Below are positions 1 through 8,089 of a stretch of 64,000 nucleotides of DNA, one piece after another. A program made the translations under genes and the position numbers. The stretch lies in contig DATAAM010000066.1 in the NCBI GenBank assembly GCA_036260075.1, positions 1 through 64,000 of the forward strand. The letters run 5' to 3'. The notes beneath the pieces were generated by a model that did not search any database, had not been told where the DNA came from, and was given only the letters and a program-made list of their open reading frames with translations. This DNA comes from DATAAM01 sp036260075 (GTDB lineage: Bacteria; Actinomycetota; Acidimicrobiia; Acidimicrobiales; JAHWLA01). Positions within the stretch are counted from its first letter, which is position 1. Every line of letters begins with the position of its first letter.

Positions 1-575
1 AGGCCGACCTCGTTGGTGATGTCCTCGATGCGCCGGGACAAGGCCCGCAGCGCGTCGACGTCGAGGCCGGAGTCGATCTCGTCGAGCACGACGACCTTCG
101 GCCGCAGCACCCCCAGCTGCACGGTCTCGTTGCGCTTCTTCTCGCCGCCCGACAGCTCCACGTTGAGGGGCCGCGTGAGCAGCCGTTCGTCGAAGCCGAT
201 GCGACCCGCCTCGACCGCGACGAGCTCTCGCACCTCCGCGCGCGACCGGCCGGCGGCCGTGAACGCCTCTCCCAGCGCGTCCTCGAGGCTGACGCCCGGC
301 ACCTCGATGGGGTACTGCATGGCGAGGAACAGGCCCGCGTGCGCCCGCTTCCACGTAGGCAGCCCCAGCAGCTCCACGCCGTCGAGCGTGGCGCTCCCGC
401 CGGTCACCTCGTACTCCGGATGGCCCATCAGCACGTGGGCGAGCGTCGACTTGCCCGACCCGTTCGGCCCCATCACGGCGTGGACCTCGCCACCGGCCAC
501 CTCGAGAGAGATGCCGCGGAGGATGTCGCGTGTGCCGACGCGGGCGCGCAGGTCGTCGATGCGCAGCACGCTCAT
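1..575 (-). CDS. sufC: SufC, Fe-S assembly ABC ATPase (partial, runs off left edge)
   Basis: SufC is the cytoplasmic ATPase that drives the SufB-SufD scaffold in iron-sulfur cluster assembly. Only the first ~191 residues are inside the window. Walker A GPNGSGKST is at residues 36-44, the ABC signature LSGGE at 141-145 is followed by the SufC-typical KKRNE, and Walker B VVVLDE is at 161-166. The ATG at 573-575 gives MSVLRIDDL, a normal SufC start. The only strong Shine-Dalgarno-like GGAGG lies about 14 nt upstream, inside a short hairpin. It follows sufD and a Rieske ferredoxin on the same strand, with an unusually long 127-bp gap before it. The last ~60 residues are missing because of the window edge, not because of a mutation. 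Confidence 0.95.
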   Translation of the reverse strand, partial: MSVLRIDDLRARVGTRDILRGISLEVAGGEVHAVMGPNGSGKSTLAHVLMGHPEYEVTGGSATLDGVELLGLPTWKRAHAGLFLAMQYPIEVPGVSLEDALGEAFTAAGRSRAEVRELVAVEAGRIGFDERLLTRPLNVELSGGEKKRNETVQLGVLRPKVVVLDEIDSGLDVDALRALSRRIEDITNEVG

Positions 576-584
576 GGGAACAGC

Positions 585-668
585 ACCGGCCTCCGGCCGG
601 TTCCTCTCAGCGCCCAAGCGAGGGGTGGCAGCCGGGGAGGGGCCCAGCCGTGCCACCGCACGGCTGGG
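585..668 (-). promoter_or_regulatory. Two intercistronic hairpins between Rieske gene and sufC
   Basis: The 127-bp gap holds two perfect inverted repeats. CCCAGCCGTGC (643-653) pairs with GCACGGCTGGG (658-668) over a 4-nt loop. ACCGGCC (585-591) pairs with GGCCGGT (595-601) over a 3-nt loop, and on the transcribed strand this second hairpin contains GGAGG, the only good ribosome-binding sequence before sufC. No U-tract follows, so a classic terminator is unlikely. Transcript stabilisation, attenuation, or control of sufC translation are all possible; the role is inferred. Confidence 0.5.
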
Positions 669-702
669 AGGGGACATCCGGCTGACAGGACCCCGAGCGC
701 TC

Positions 703-1008
703 TCACGGGAGCAGCACCTCCACCTCGCCGTCGACCACCTGCACGTCGTACACCGGCACCGGCTTGGTGGCGGGGAGCGACTGAGGCTCGCCGGTCTTGA
801 GGTCGAACGTGCTGCCGTGCTTCCAGCACTCGATCTCCACCTCGTCGGCCAGCACCTCTCCCTCCGACAGCGAGACGTCGGCGTGGCTGCACCGGTCGCC
901 GATCGCGTACACGTCGTCACCGATGCGCACGACGCAGATGCGGTGGCCGGCGGCGTCGAAGCGCCGGGCTGTGCCCGGCTCCAGCTCGCTCAACGAACAG
1001 ACCTTCAC
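703..1008 (-). CDS. Rieske-type [2Fe-2S] ferredoxin in the suf operon
   Basis: A 101-residue non-heme Rieske ferredoxin of the type found inside actinobacterial SUF operons, presumably an electron donor or cluster carrier for assembly. The Rieske ligands are complete: C40-S-H42 and C61-W-K-H64. The GTG start at 1006-1008 overlaps the sufD stop (GTGA), and a GGAGG sits about 9 nt upstream, which decides this start over the long upstream open frame. The protein is a single Rieske domain with no membrane anchor. Partner and exact redox role are inferred from the neighbourhood. Confidence 0.88.
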   Translation of the reverse strand: MKVCSLSELEPGTARRFDAAGHRICVVRIGDDVYAIGDRCSHADVSLSEGEVLADEVEIECWKHGSTFDLKTGEPQSLPATKPVPVYDVQVVDGEVEVLLP

Positions 1009-2276
1009 CGAAGCTTGGCCTCCACCGCGGCCCGCAGCGGCCCCCGCAATCCCGGCACCGGCACGCGGTCGAGCACGTCGTCGAAGAAGCCCAGCACGAT
1101 GAGCCGCTCGGCCACCTCGGTCGGCACGCCCCGGGCTTCGAGGTAGTACCGCTGCTCCGCGTCGATCGGCCCTACGGCCGACGCGTGCGAACAGCTCACG
1201 TCGTTCTCCTCGATCTCGAGGTTGGGAACCGAGTTGGCCGACGCGCCCTCCGAGAGCACCAGGTTGCGGTTGGTCTGGAACGCCCGCGTGCCCGCGGCAC
1301 CGTGCTTCACCCGGATGAGGCCGGTGTACACCGAGCGGGCGGCGTCCTCCACCGCGCCCTTGAACAACAGGTCGCTCGTCGTCTTGGGCGCGTCGTGGTC
1401 CTGCATGGTGCGGAAGTCGTGCATCTGCGTGCCGTCGCCGAAGTACACGGCGAGCAGGTGGCTCGTGCCCCCCTCCCCCGTCAGCTTCGAATCGGCCCGC
1501 ACGCGTGCGTAGTCGCCGCCCAGCGCCACCATGGCGGACTGCAAGGTGGCATCGCGCGCCACGCGGCCGGCCTGGTAGCCGATCTGCCATACCTGCGGCC
1601 CCAGCTCCTGCACGTTGAGGTAGCGGAGGTTGGCGGCGGGCTGGGCGTCGAGCTCCCACGTCGGCACCACGAGCGCCCGCACGTCGGCCGACGCCGCCAG
1701 GTCGACCACCGTCACCTCGCTTGCCTCCTCGGCGACGACGATCGTGCGCGGGAACACGGCCACGCCCTCGGTGGCCACCCACTGGAGCACCACGATCGGG
1801 CGCTCGACGGCCACGCCCGCGGGGACGTGCACGACCACGGGGTCGCGCAGGAACGCGGCGTGCAGGTTGCCGAACACGTCGTTGGGACCGGACACGGTGC
1901 CGAGCACGGCGTCGCCGTGGGGCAGGTCGGCCAAGGAGCCGACCACCACTCCCTTGGCGGCCAGGCCGTCGTCGAGCTCGACCGTGACGATGCGCCCGTC
2001 GACGACGAACACCAACCCGGCCCGCTCGCCGGCGGCGTCGAGCAGCGGCCGCAGCGGCTCGGGCACGTCGGGCGTCTCGGGGCCTTCGACGGCAGGCGCG
2101 AACCGGTCGAGATCGAGCTCGGAGATGCGGCTGTAGCGCCACACCTCCTCCGCCTCGGTCGGCAGCTCGGCCGCCGCGAAGCGCTGGAAGGCAGCGGCTC
2201 GCCGCACCCGGAGCCACTCCGGCCCGGGCAGGGCGGCAACGGCGTCGGCGGTGAAGCTCTTCACGAGGCGCGGCAT
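1005..2276 (-). CDS. sufD: SufD, Fe-S cluster assembly scaffold subunit
   Basis: A 423-residue SufD-family protein, partner of SufB in the SufBC2D scaffold. The C-terminal half has the SufB/SufD beta-helix core with stretches such as DNDVFGNLHAAFLRD-like sequence and ENDVSCSHASAVGPID, the region that aligns with the conserved SufBD C-terminal motif. I chose the ATG at 2274-2276 (MPRLVKSF), which begins 2 nt from the preceding phzF-like stop; a GTG nine codons upstream is also open but would overlap that gene. It overlaps the ferredoxin gene downstream by 4 nt, so translational coupling is likely. sufB is not adjacent; it lies 4.2 kb away on the same strand. Confidence 0.92.
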   Translation of the reverse strand: MPRLVKSFTADAVAALPGPEWLRVRRAAAFQRFAAAELPTEAEEVWRYSRISELDLDRFAPAVEGPETPDVPEPLRPLLDAAGERAGLVFVVDGRIVTVELDDGLAAKGVVVGSLADLPHGDAVLGTVSGPNDVFGNLHAAFLRDPVVVHVPAGVAVERPIVVLQWVATEGVAVFPRTIVVAEEASEVTVVDLAASADVRALVVPTWELDAQPAANLRYLNVQELGPQVWQIGYQAGRVARDATLQSAMVALGGDYARVRADSKLTGEGGTSHLLAVYFGDGTQMHDFRTMQDHDAPKTTSDLLFKGAVEDAARSVYTGLIRVKHGAAGTRAFQTNRNLVLSEGASANSVPNLEIEENDVSCSHASAVGPIDAEQRYYLEARGVPTEVAERLIVLGFFDDVLDRVPVPGLRGPLRAAVEAKLR

Positions 2277-2277
2277 C

Positions 2278-3060
2278 CTAAAGGTTGAAGCGACCTTCGG
2301 CACATGCCGCCACCCGCCCGCCGACCGTCACGGAACCGGGCTCGGCGTGCACCTCGATGCGGCACGGACGGCCGATCTCGTCGCCTTGGCGGACGGTGAG
2401 GTCGACGTCGGTGCCCCAGTGGGCGCGGGCGAGCAGGCCCACGGGCCCGGCCGCCGAACCGGTGCCCGGGTCCTCGGGGATGCCCGAGCCGGGGCCGAAC
2501 ACCCGCACGTGGACGGTTCGGTCGTCGAGCCGGCGGAACAGGCCCAGCCCCACCGCGCCGGCGGCGGCGGTCACGTCGGCCACGGCGTTCATCGACGGGC
2601 GCACGTCTTCGAGGGGCGAGTCGGTCGCCACCAGCACGTGCACCGTGCCGGCCACGTCGACGCGCCAGGCGGCGTGGGCGCCGGGCAGCCCGGTGGCTGC
2701 CACCGCCGCCGCCGGGTCCTGCTCCACCACCTCCGGGTCGGGCTGCGACATGCGGGCCCCGTCGGCGTCGGCCTCGACGACCACGGTGACCTGCCGCGTG
2801 TGCTGCAACCACCGCCCCGGCCCCAGCACCCAGGCGGTGCCGATCGAGGGGTGGCCCGCGAAGGGGATCTCGCCGCCCGGCGTGAAGATGCGCATGTCGT
2901 ACGCGCCCGCGCCCGTCACGGTGGGGAAGGTCGTCTCACTGAGGTTGACCTCGCGGGCGACGAGCGGCTGGAGGTCGTCGGGGCAGGGGTCGAGCACCAC
3001 GCAGAGGGCGTTGCCGACCAGCGGGCGGTCGGTGAACACGTCCACGATGCGGAAGCGCAT
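2278..3060 (-). CDS. PhzF-family isomerase/epimerase
   Basis: A 260-residue PhzF-family protein, a two-domain fold related to diaminopimelate epimerase; members isomerise small substrates, PhzF itself acting in phenazine synthesis. The catalytic Glu is in LSETTFP near residue 45, and the family motifs FAGHPSIGTA and GTGSAAGP are both present. Substrate cannot be told and no phenazine genes are near. The ATG at 3058-3060 is 6 nt downstream of TACGTT, pointing to a leaderless mRNA, and its -10 shares the central TA with that of the divergent crotonase gene. It is followed immediately by sufD, so it may head the sufD transcript. Confidence 0.85.
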   Translation of the reverse strand: MRFRIVDVFTDRPLVGNALCVVLDPCPDDLQPLVAREVNLSETTFPTVTGAGAYDMRIFTPGGEIPFAGHPSIGTAWVLGPGRWLQHTRQVTVVVEADADGARMSQPDPEVVEQDPAAAVAATGLPGAHAAWRVDVAGTVHVLVATDSPLEDVRPSMNAVADVTAAAGAVGLGLFRRLDDRTVHVRVFGPGSGIPEDPGTGSAAGPVGLLARAHWGTDVDLTVRQGDEIGRPCRIEVHAEPGSVTVGGRVAACAEGRFNL

Positions 3061-3066
3061 CGACCG

Positions 3067-3076
3067 AACGTAGCCT
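3067..3076. promoter_or_regulatory. Back-to-back -10 elements for the phzF-like and crotonase genes
   Basis: The 10-mer AACGTAGCCT reads TAGCCT rightward (6 nt before the ATG at 3083) and TACGTT leftward (6 nt before the ATG at 3060). Both fit the actinobacterial TANNNT -10 and both would give leaderless transcripts. The two hexamers share the central TA. No convincing -35 was seen on either side. Confidence 0.6.
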
Positions 3077-3082
3077 TGCGGC

Positions 3083-3904
3083 ATGACGACGGTCTCCGAG
3101 GTTTTCAGCGTCGAGCGCGACGGCCACGTGGCCACGCTGTGGCTCGACAGCCCGGAACGGCGCAACGCCATGGGCCCCGAGTTCTTCACCGACCTCGGCG
3201 CGCTGATGGAGGAGCTGTCCGACGACGAGGGCGTGCGAGCCGTCGTGCTGGCGGCCAAGGGCACCGCCTTCACCGTGGGGCTCGACCTGAAGGCGATGGG
3301 CGGCAACCTGACGGCAGGCGGCGGGGCGTCCAAGGCGGCGAGCGCCCGGCGCATCTACGCGATGGCGAGGCAGCTCCAGGCGGCCATCAGCACGGTGGCC
3401 GACTGTCCGAAGCCGGTGATCGCCGCGGTGCACGGCTGGTGCATCGGCGGTGGTGTCGACCTCATCACCGCCGCCGACATCCGTCTCTGCGCCGCCGACG
3501 CCACGTTCTCCGTGCGGGAGACGAAGATGGCGATCGTGGCCGACCTGGGCACGCTGCAGCGGCTGCCCCGGATCATTCCGAAGGGACACGTCGCCGAGCT
3601 CGCGTACACCGGCAAGGACATCGACGCCGACCGGGCGCTGCGCATCGGGCTCGTCAACGACGTGCTGCCCGACGTGGAGGCGCTGCACAAGGCGGCGTGG
3701 GACATGGCGGCCGAGATCGCCGCCAACTCGCCGCTGGCAGTGCAGGGGACCAAGCAGGTGCTGCGCGCCTCCGAGGACCGCACCGTCGCCGAGGGCCTCG
3801 ACTACGTGGCGGCGTGGAACGCAGGCCATCTCCAGTCCGCCGACCTCGTCGAGGCGATGACCGCCTTCCTGGAGAAGCGCCCCCCGCAGTTCAAGGGCGA
3901 CTGA
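3083..3904 (+). CDS. Crotonase, dienoyl-CoA isomerase-like
   Basis: A 273-residue enoyl-CoA hydratase/isomerase superfamily protein. The oxyanion-hole region is GWCIGGGVDL, and the stretch RETKMAIVADLGTLQRLP matches the delta(3,5)-delta(2,4)-dienoyl-CoA isomerase pattern, in which an Asp in GGGVD plus a Glu (RET) and an Asp (VAD) are the acid/base residues. That makes isomerisation of polyunsaturated acyl-CoA intermediates in beta-oxidation more likely than plain hydration. The ATG lies 6 nt after TAGCCT, so the mRNA is probably leaderless. It is transcribed away from phzF/sufD and ends just before a palindromic repeat. Confidence 0.85.
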   Translation: MTTVSEVFSVERDGHVATLWLDSPERRNAMGPEFFTDLGALMEELSDDEGVRAVVLAAKGTAFTVGLDLKAMGGNLTAGGGASKAASARRIYAMARQLQAAISTVADCPKPVIAAVHGWCIGGGVDLITAADIRLCAADATFSVRETKMAIVADLGTLQRLPRIIPKGHVAELAYTGKDIDADRALRIGLVNDVLPDVEALHKAAWDMAAEIAANSPLAVQGTKQVLRASEDRTVAEGLDYVAAWNAGHLQSADLVEAMTAFLEKRPPQFKGD

Positions 3905-3908
3905 AGCG

Positions 3909-3970
3909 TTTTCTCCGCAAACCTTTGCCTGCGACGGCCCGGATCTGCGAAGAAAATCCGGTCAGGACCG
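3909..3970. repeat. Palindromic intergenic repeat, copy A
   Basis: TTTTCTCCGCAAA (3909-3921) and GGATCTGCGAAGAAAA (3941-3956) form an 11-bp inverted repeat with one mismatch, followed by GTCAGGACCG (3961-3970). The same three blocks recur at 10755-10767, 11834-11849 and 11857-11866, where an IS481 element sits in the middle. Both copies lie between convergent genes. No run of U follows in either direction, so I list it as a repeat rather than a terminator. Confidence 0.6.
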
Positions 3971-4312
3971 GCGGCGGCGGAAGAAACGGCGCCAGAACGG
4001 CGGCGAACGCAGCTCGCGATCCAGCCGTCGCTCGTGCTCGGCCAGGATCTCGGGACCGACCGAGTTGACGATGTCCTCGGCCTGGTCGAGCAGCGCCGCC
4101 GTCTCGGCGTCGAGCCGGGGCGGGTCGTCGGGCTGCGGCCTGCGGGCCAGGCTGCCCTGCGTCCACCCGGCGTCGAAGCCGCGCCGTTCGAACTTGGGGC
4201 AGCCGGCCGGGCACCGCCACGGCGCCTCGGGCGCGAGGTCGAGGCGGCACATGTGCACGGTCTCGCCCGTCGCGTACGTGCGCGTCTCGTAGTGACGGCA
4301 GTCGTGGCGCAT
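3962..4312 (-). CDS. Conserved hypothetical protein with four Cys, zinc-ribbon-like
   Basis: A 116-residue cytoplasmic protein. The N-terminal half has four Cys (about residues 5, 22, 34 and 38, in contexts HDCRHY, HMCRLD, WRCPAGC) that could bind a metal; the C-terminal half is a charged helix ending in WRRFFRRRRS. The ATG at 4310-4312 has AGG-rich sequence 5 nt upstream; a GTG two codons earlier would leave no room for a ribosome site. It ends next to repeat copy A and is convergent with the crotonase gene. No known function; metal binding is inferred from the Cys spacing. Confidence 0.7.
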   Translation of the reverse strand: MRHDCRHYETRTYATGETVHMCRLDLAPEAPWRCPAGCPKFERRGFDAGWTQGSLARRPQPDDPPRLDAETAALLDQAEDIVNSVGPEILAEHERRLDRELRSPPFWRRFFRRRRS

Positions 4313-4336
4313 GGGCACCTGCCCATGGTAGGAGCG

Positions 4337-5167
4337 TCAGCGGGCTTTCGAGCCGTAGTCGCCGAAGGGATCGTCCCGCTCCCGCACGGCCTGCCGGAAC
4401 CCCACGTCCTGGGCCCGGGCCACGAAGTCGAGGCCCTCCTTGGTGTGGCGGGCGATGCCGTCGAACAGTGACCCGACCAGGCGGCTCGACGCCATGCCCA
4501 TGTTCTCCGCCGTCTGGTTGCAGAGCAGCTTGAGCATGACGAGCTGCGTGGTGGGAAGCAGCGCCATCCGCTTGGCGAACGCCATCGCGTGCTCCTGCAG
4601 CCGGTCGTCGGGCACCGCCTCCAGGATCAGCCCCACCCGGGCCGCCTCCGGCGCCGGGATCTCGTCACCGGTGAGCAGGTAGCGCTTGGCCTTCTCCAGC
4701 CCCAGCCGGTACACCCACATGGCCGTGGTCGGCGTGCCCCACACCCGCGAGGGCGGATAGCCGAACGACGCCCCTTCCCCGGCGATCACGATGTCGGCGC
4801 ACAGCACCATGTCGGTGCCGCCCGCGATGCACCACCCCTGCACGGCCGCGATCGTGGGCTTGGCGCAGTACCAGAGCTTCATGTACGTGTCGACGAACCG
4901 GGAGATCATGCGGTAGTCGCGCACCGAGTCCCAGTGCTGCTCCTGCGCCTGTGCCTCCGTCGACCAGTCGAGGCCGTAACCCGCGCAGAAGGCGGGCCCC
5001 TCCGCTCGCAGGAGAAGCACCCGCACGTCGTCGTCGGCCTCGGCCTCGTCGACGGCGGCGGCCAGCTCGTCGCGCAGGGCGGGAGTGATCGTGTTGTACT
5101 CCGCCGCTCTCGTCAGCACGATCGAGCGGACGCCGTCCTCGGTCTCGGTGCGTAGCGTGGTCCCCAT
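4337..5167 (-). CDS. Enoyl-CoA hydratase/isomerase family protein
   Basis: A 276-residue crotonase-fold protein. The CoA-binding and oxyanion region is present (AAVQGWCIAGGTDMVL), but the usual catalytic Glu positions are replaced: the segment after it reads ASFGYPPSRVWGTPTT, so the reaction may not be a standard hydration. The start ATG is 6 nt after TAGCGT on the minus strand, a leaderless arrangement. Divergent from the MerR-regulated pair. Reaction unknown; the fold assignment is secure. Confidence 0.85.
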   Translation of the reverse strand: MGTTLRTETEDGVRSIVLTRAAEYNTITPALRDELAAAVDEAEADDDVRVLLLRAEGPAFCAGYGLDWSTEAQAQEQHWDSVRDYRMISRFVDTYMKLWYCAKPTIAAVQGWCIAGGTDMVLCADIVIAGEGASFGYPPSRVWGTPTTAMWVYRLGLEKAKRYLLTGDEIPAPEAARVGLILEAVPDDRLQEHAMAFAKRMALLPTTQLVMLKLLCNQTAENMGMASSRLVGSLFDGIARHTKEGLDFVARAQDVGFRQAVRERDDPFGDYGSKAR

Positions 5168-5187
5168 GGGCGCACGCTAATCCGCGC

Positions 5188-5218
5188 TTGACCTCAAGCC
5201 CACTTGAGGTCGTACGGT
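5188..5218 (+). promoter_or_regulatory. MerR-type promoter and operator with 19-bp spacer
   Basis: A -35 TTGACC (5188-5193) and a -10 TACGGT (5213-5218) are separated by 19 bp, the overlong spacer typical of MerR-family targets. The spacer holds a perfect dyad, ACCTCAAG (5191-5198) and CTTGAGGT (5203-5210) with a 4-bp centre; CCTCAAGCCCACTTGAGG closely resembles the SoxR box. The first gene starts 6 nt after the -10, so its mRNA would be leaderless. The regulator is almost certainly the MerR protein encoded by the second gene of the pair. Confidence 0.88.
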
Positions 5219-5224
5219 CACGAC

Positions 5225-5527
5225 ATGGACATCACCTGCAACCTGGTCGGAGCCGACGTCGACGCACAGCTCGGTGCCTGGCGCACCCTCGGTCCCTCGC
5301 TGCGGCGGTCGACCACCACCGACGCCGGGCTCAGCCTGTGGTTCGACGCGGGCGTGGAGTCGGAGCTGCGCGCCGTGGCCGCCAAGGAGGCCGACTGCTG
5401 CTCGTTCCTCAGGCTCGACGTGGTGCCCGACGGCGACGTCGTTCGCCTCGACATCACCACCGAGCTGTCGGACGCCCGCCCCGTGATCGACGCGCTGGGC
5501 GAGCTGGTCGGTGCTGTCGATCGGTGA
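5225..5527 (+). CDS. Small conserved protein with CC motif, co-encoded with MerR
   Basis: A 100-residue cytoplasmic protein with a vicinal pair of Cys in KEADCCSFLRL and no signal peptide. Short proteins with a CCxF-type motif are known next to MerR regulators of this kind but have no established function; thiol chemistry, metal or oxidant sensing or sequestration are guesses. The ATG at 5225 is chosen because it falls 6 nt behind the -10 of the MerR-type promoter; a start seven codons earlier would lie inside the operator. It overlaps merR by 17 nt, so the two are translationally coupled and autoregulated. Confidence 0.75.
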   Translation: MDITCNLVGADVDAQLGAWRTLGPSLRRSTTTDAGLSLWFDAGVESELRAVAAKEADCCSFLRLDVVPDGDVVRLDITTELSDARPVIDALGELVGAVDR

Positions 5528-5882
5528 GCTGGCGGCACGGTCGGGCGTGGCCGTGTCCGCCATCCGCTACTACGAGGAGCTCGGGCTGTTGCCGCCCGCC
5601 GAGCGGGTGAGCGGCCGCAGGCAGTTCGACGAGGCCGCCGTCGAGCGCCTGCGCGCCATCGGTGCCGCCCAGGAGGCGGGCTTCCAGCTCGCCGAGATCG
5701 CCATGCTCTTCGACGGCGCCCGACGCCACGACCTGGTGCAGGAGAAGCTGGCCGAGGTGCGAGCCCGCATCCGCCGGTTGGAGAAGGTGGCCGCCGCCTT
5801 GGAGCGGGCCGCCCAGTGCGGCTGCTCCTCGCTCGACCACTGCCCGATCGTGCTCAGGCGCCCAGTCCGACGGGGCAGCTGA
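5511..5882 (+). CDS. MerR-family transcriptional regulator, SoxR-like C-terminus
   Basis: A 123-residue MerR regulator. The winged helix-turn-helix starts at once ([26 protein letters not shown]) and is followed by a dimerisation helix. The C-terminus reads [11 protein letters not shown]: this keeps three of the four SoxR cluster Cys (CxC and the distal CP), but the first Cys of the SoxR CxxCxC is an Ala here. It therefore may bind a metal or sense thiol oxidation rather than carry a SoxR-type [2Fe-2S] cluster. GTG start at 5511 inside the upstream gene. Its 3' end overlaps msrA by 29 bp in convergent orientation. Confidence 0.88.
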   Translation: MLSIGELAARSGVAVSAIRYYEELGLLPPAERVSGRRQFDEAAVERLRAIGAAQEAGFQLAEIAMLFDGARRHDLVQEKLAEVRARIRRLEKVAAALERAAQCGCSSLDHCPIVLRRPVRRGS

Positions 5883-6504
5883 CGCCCGTCCCCCCGAGCC
5901 CGCAGTACCCGTTGGGGTGCTTGTCGAGGTACTGCTGGTGGTAGTCCTCGGCGTAGTAGAAGGCGGGCGCCGGGCGGATCTCCGTGGTGACGTCGCCGTA
6001 GCCCGCCGCCTTCAGCCGCTCCTGGTACAGCGCCCGGCTCGCCTCGGCGGCGGCCTGCTGCTCCTCGGAGGACGTGTAGATCGCGGACCGGTACTGCGTG
6101 CCCACGTCGTTCCCCTGGCGCATGCCCTGCGTGGGGTCGTGCGCCTCCCAGAAGACGCGAAGCAGCTCTTCGTACGAGACCTCGGACGGGTCGAACACCA
6201 CGAGCACCACCTCGGCGTGCCCCGTCAGCCCGCTGCACACCTCTTCGTACGTGGGGTTGGGGGTGAAGCCGCCCGCGTAGCCGACGGCGGTGGTCCACAC
6301 GCCCGGCGTCTGCCAGAACCTCCGCTCGGCGCCCCAGAAGCAGCCGAGCCCGAACACCGCCTGCTCCAGCCCTTCGGGGAAGGGAGGTTGCAGCGGCGTG
6401 CCGAGCACGGTGTGGCGCTCAGGCACGGGGATGGGCGTGTCGCGGCCGGCCAGGGCGGTGTCGGCGCTCGGCAGCTCGGCCTTCCGGTGGCCGAACAGGC
6501 TCAC
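5854..6504 (-). CDS. msrA: Peptide methionine-S-sulfoxide reductase MsrA
   Basis: A 216-residue MsrA, which reduces methionine-S-sulfoxide in proteins. The catalytic motif GCFWGAE has Cys55; resolving Cys candidates are near the C-terminus in NGYCGLGG and GVSCPVG. The GTG start overlaps the sufB stop (GTGA at 6501-6504), so it is coupled to sufB: oxidative-stress repair and Fe-S assembly on one transcript. An in-frame ATG 14 codons upstream lies inside sufB and is less likely. Convergent with merR, overlapping its last 29 bp. Confidence 0.93.
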   Translation of the reverse strand: MSLFGHRKAELPSADTALAGRDTPIPVPERHTVLGTPLQPPFPEGLEQAVFGLGCFWGAERRFWQTPGVWTTAVGYAGGFTPNPTYEEVCSGLTGHAEVVLVVFDPSEVSYEELLRVFWEAHDPTQGMRQGNDVGTQYRSAIYTSSEEQQAAAEASRALYQERLKAAGYGDVTTEIRPAPAFYYAEDYHQQYLDKHPNGYCGLGGTGVSCPVGLGA

Positions 6505-7898
6505 CCGACCGAGCCCTCCATCTGGAGCTCGATGAGCCGGCTCCACTCCACCGCGTACTCCATGGGCAGCGTGCGGGTGACGGGTTCGATGAAGCCGTTG
6601 ACGATCATGCTCATGGCCTGCTGCTCGGAGAGGCCGCGCGACATCAGGTAGAAGAGCTGGTCGTCACCGACCTTGGAGACGGTGGCCTCGTGGCCGATCT
6701 GGGCGTCCTTCTCCTCGATCTCCATGTAGGGATAGGTGTCGGACCGGCTCTCGTCGTCGAGGATCAGCGCGTCGCAGCGCACGAAGCTCTTGCAGCGCTC
6801 GGCGCCCTCCTCCACCCGCACGAGGCCTCGGTACGAGGTGCGGCCGCCGTCCTTGGAGATCGACTTGGACACGATGGTCGAGGTGGTCTCCGGCGCGGCG
6901 TGCACCATCTTGGCGCCCGCGTCCTGGTGCTGGCCCGGGCCCGCGTAAGCCACGGACAGCACCTCGCCGGACGCCTTCGGCCCCATCAGGTAGACGGCCG
7001 GGTACTTCATCGTGAGGCGCGAGCCGATGTTGCCGTCGATCCACTCCATGTGGGCCTCGGCCTCGCAGCGGGCCCGCTTGGTGACGAGGTTGAAGACGTT
7101 GTTCGACCAGTTCTGGATGGTGGTGTACGTGCACCGCCCGCCCGGCTTCACGATGATCTCGACCACGGCCGAGTGCAGCGAGTCGGACGTGTACACCGGC
7201 GCCGAGCAGCCCTCGATGTTGTGCACCTGAGCGCCCTCGTCGACGATGATCAGCGTGCGCTCGAACTGGCCCATGTTCTCGGCGTTGATGCGGAAGTAGG
7301 CCTGGAGCGGCATCTCCACCTTCACGCCCGGCGGAACGTAGATGAACGACCCGCCCGACCACACCGCCGAGTTGAGCGCCGAGAACTTGTTGTCGTTGGG
7401 CGGGATCACCGTGCCGAAGTACGCCCGCACGATCTCGGGGTGCTCGCGGAGCGCGGTGTCCATGTCGGTGAACAGGACGCCTTGCGCCTCGAGGTCCTCG
7501 CGGTTGCGGTGGTAGACGACCTCGGACTCGTACTGCGCGGTGACGCCGGCCAGGTACTTGCGCTCGGCCTCGGGGATGCCGAGCTTCTCGTAGGTGGCCT
7601 TCACCGAGTCGGGCAGCTCGTCCCAGCTGTTGACCTGCTTCTCGGTGGGCTTGATGTAGTAGTAGATGTCGTCGAAGTAGATCTCCGACATGTCGCCGCC
7701 CCAGTTGGGCATGGGCCGGCGCTCGAAGTGGCGCAGCGCCTTCAGGCGGAGCTCACGCATCCAGTCGGGCTCGCCCTTCATCCACGACATCTCCTTGACG
7801 ATGTCGGCGGTGAGCCCTCGCTTGGGCTTGAAGACGTAGTCCTCGACGTCGCTCCAGCCCAGCTTGTAGCGCCCCAGATCGAGGTCGGTGGTGGCCAT
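6501..7898 (-). CDS. sufB: SufB, Fe-S cluster assembly scaffold
   Basis: A 465-residue SufB, the core scaffold on which [4Fe-4S] clusters are built. The sequence is highly conserved ([17 protein letters not shown] near the N-terminus, [31 protein letters not shown], and [26 protein letters not shown] near the C-terminus). The ATG at 7896-7898 has GGGAG about 12 nt upstream. It heads a sufB-msrA transcript separated from sufD-ferredoxin-sufC by about 4.2 kb of unrelated genes. No SufR-type regulator gene is adjacent. Confidence 0.96.
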   Translation of the reverse strand: MATTDLDLGRYKLGWSDVEDYVFKPKRGLTADIVKEMSWMKGEPDWMRELRLKALRHFERRPMPNWGGDMSEIYFDDIYYYIKPTEKQVNSWDELPDSVKATYEKLGIPEAERKYLAGVTAQYESEVVYHRNREDLEAQGVLFTDMDTALREHPEIVRAYFGTVIPPNDNKFSALNSAVWSGGSFIYVPPGVKVEMPLQAYFRINAENMGQFERTLIIVDEGAQVHNIEGCSAPVYTSDSLHSAVVEIIVKPGGRCTYTTIQNWSNNVFNLVTKRARCEAEAHMEWIDGNIGSRLTMKYPAVYLMGPKASGEVLSVAYAGPGQHQDAGAKMVHAAPETTSTIVSKSISKDGGRTSYRGLVRVEEGAERCKSFVRCDALILDDESRSDTYPYMEIEEKDAQIGHEATVSKVGDDQLFYLMSRGLSEQQAMSMIVNGFIEPVTRTLPMEYAVEWSRLIELQMEGSVG

Positions 7899-8089
7899 GA
7901 CGGCGATCAGCTCCCTGGCAGGCGCAGCACGCCCGGTCGGTGAATTTCTCCTACGCAGATAGTAACAATCCGGCTACGCTCCATCATCCCCGGCACCCTG
8001 CCGATGCAAGCAGCGTGGCGGGTGCCACACTTGGTTGACCGGCCGGCCGGCGGGGAACAGCGTCCCCACCGTTCGGCGTTGGAGAAGAC
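7899..8089. promoter_or_regulatory. Divergent promoter region of sufB and a small gene
   Basis: On the minus strand TACTAT (7959-7964) fits a TANNNT -10 and would give sufB a 5' leader of about 55 nt; no good -35 is seen. On the plus strand TTGACC (8035-8040) could be a -35 for the small gene at 8090, but the matching -10 is poor. No IdeR or Rrf2-type palindrome was recognised. Confidence 0.35.
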
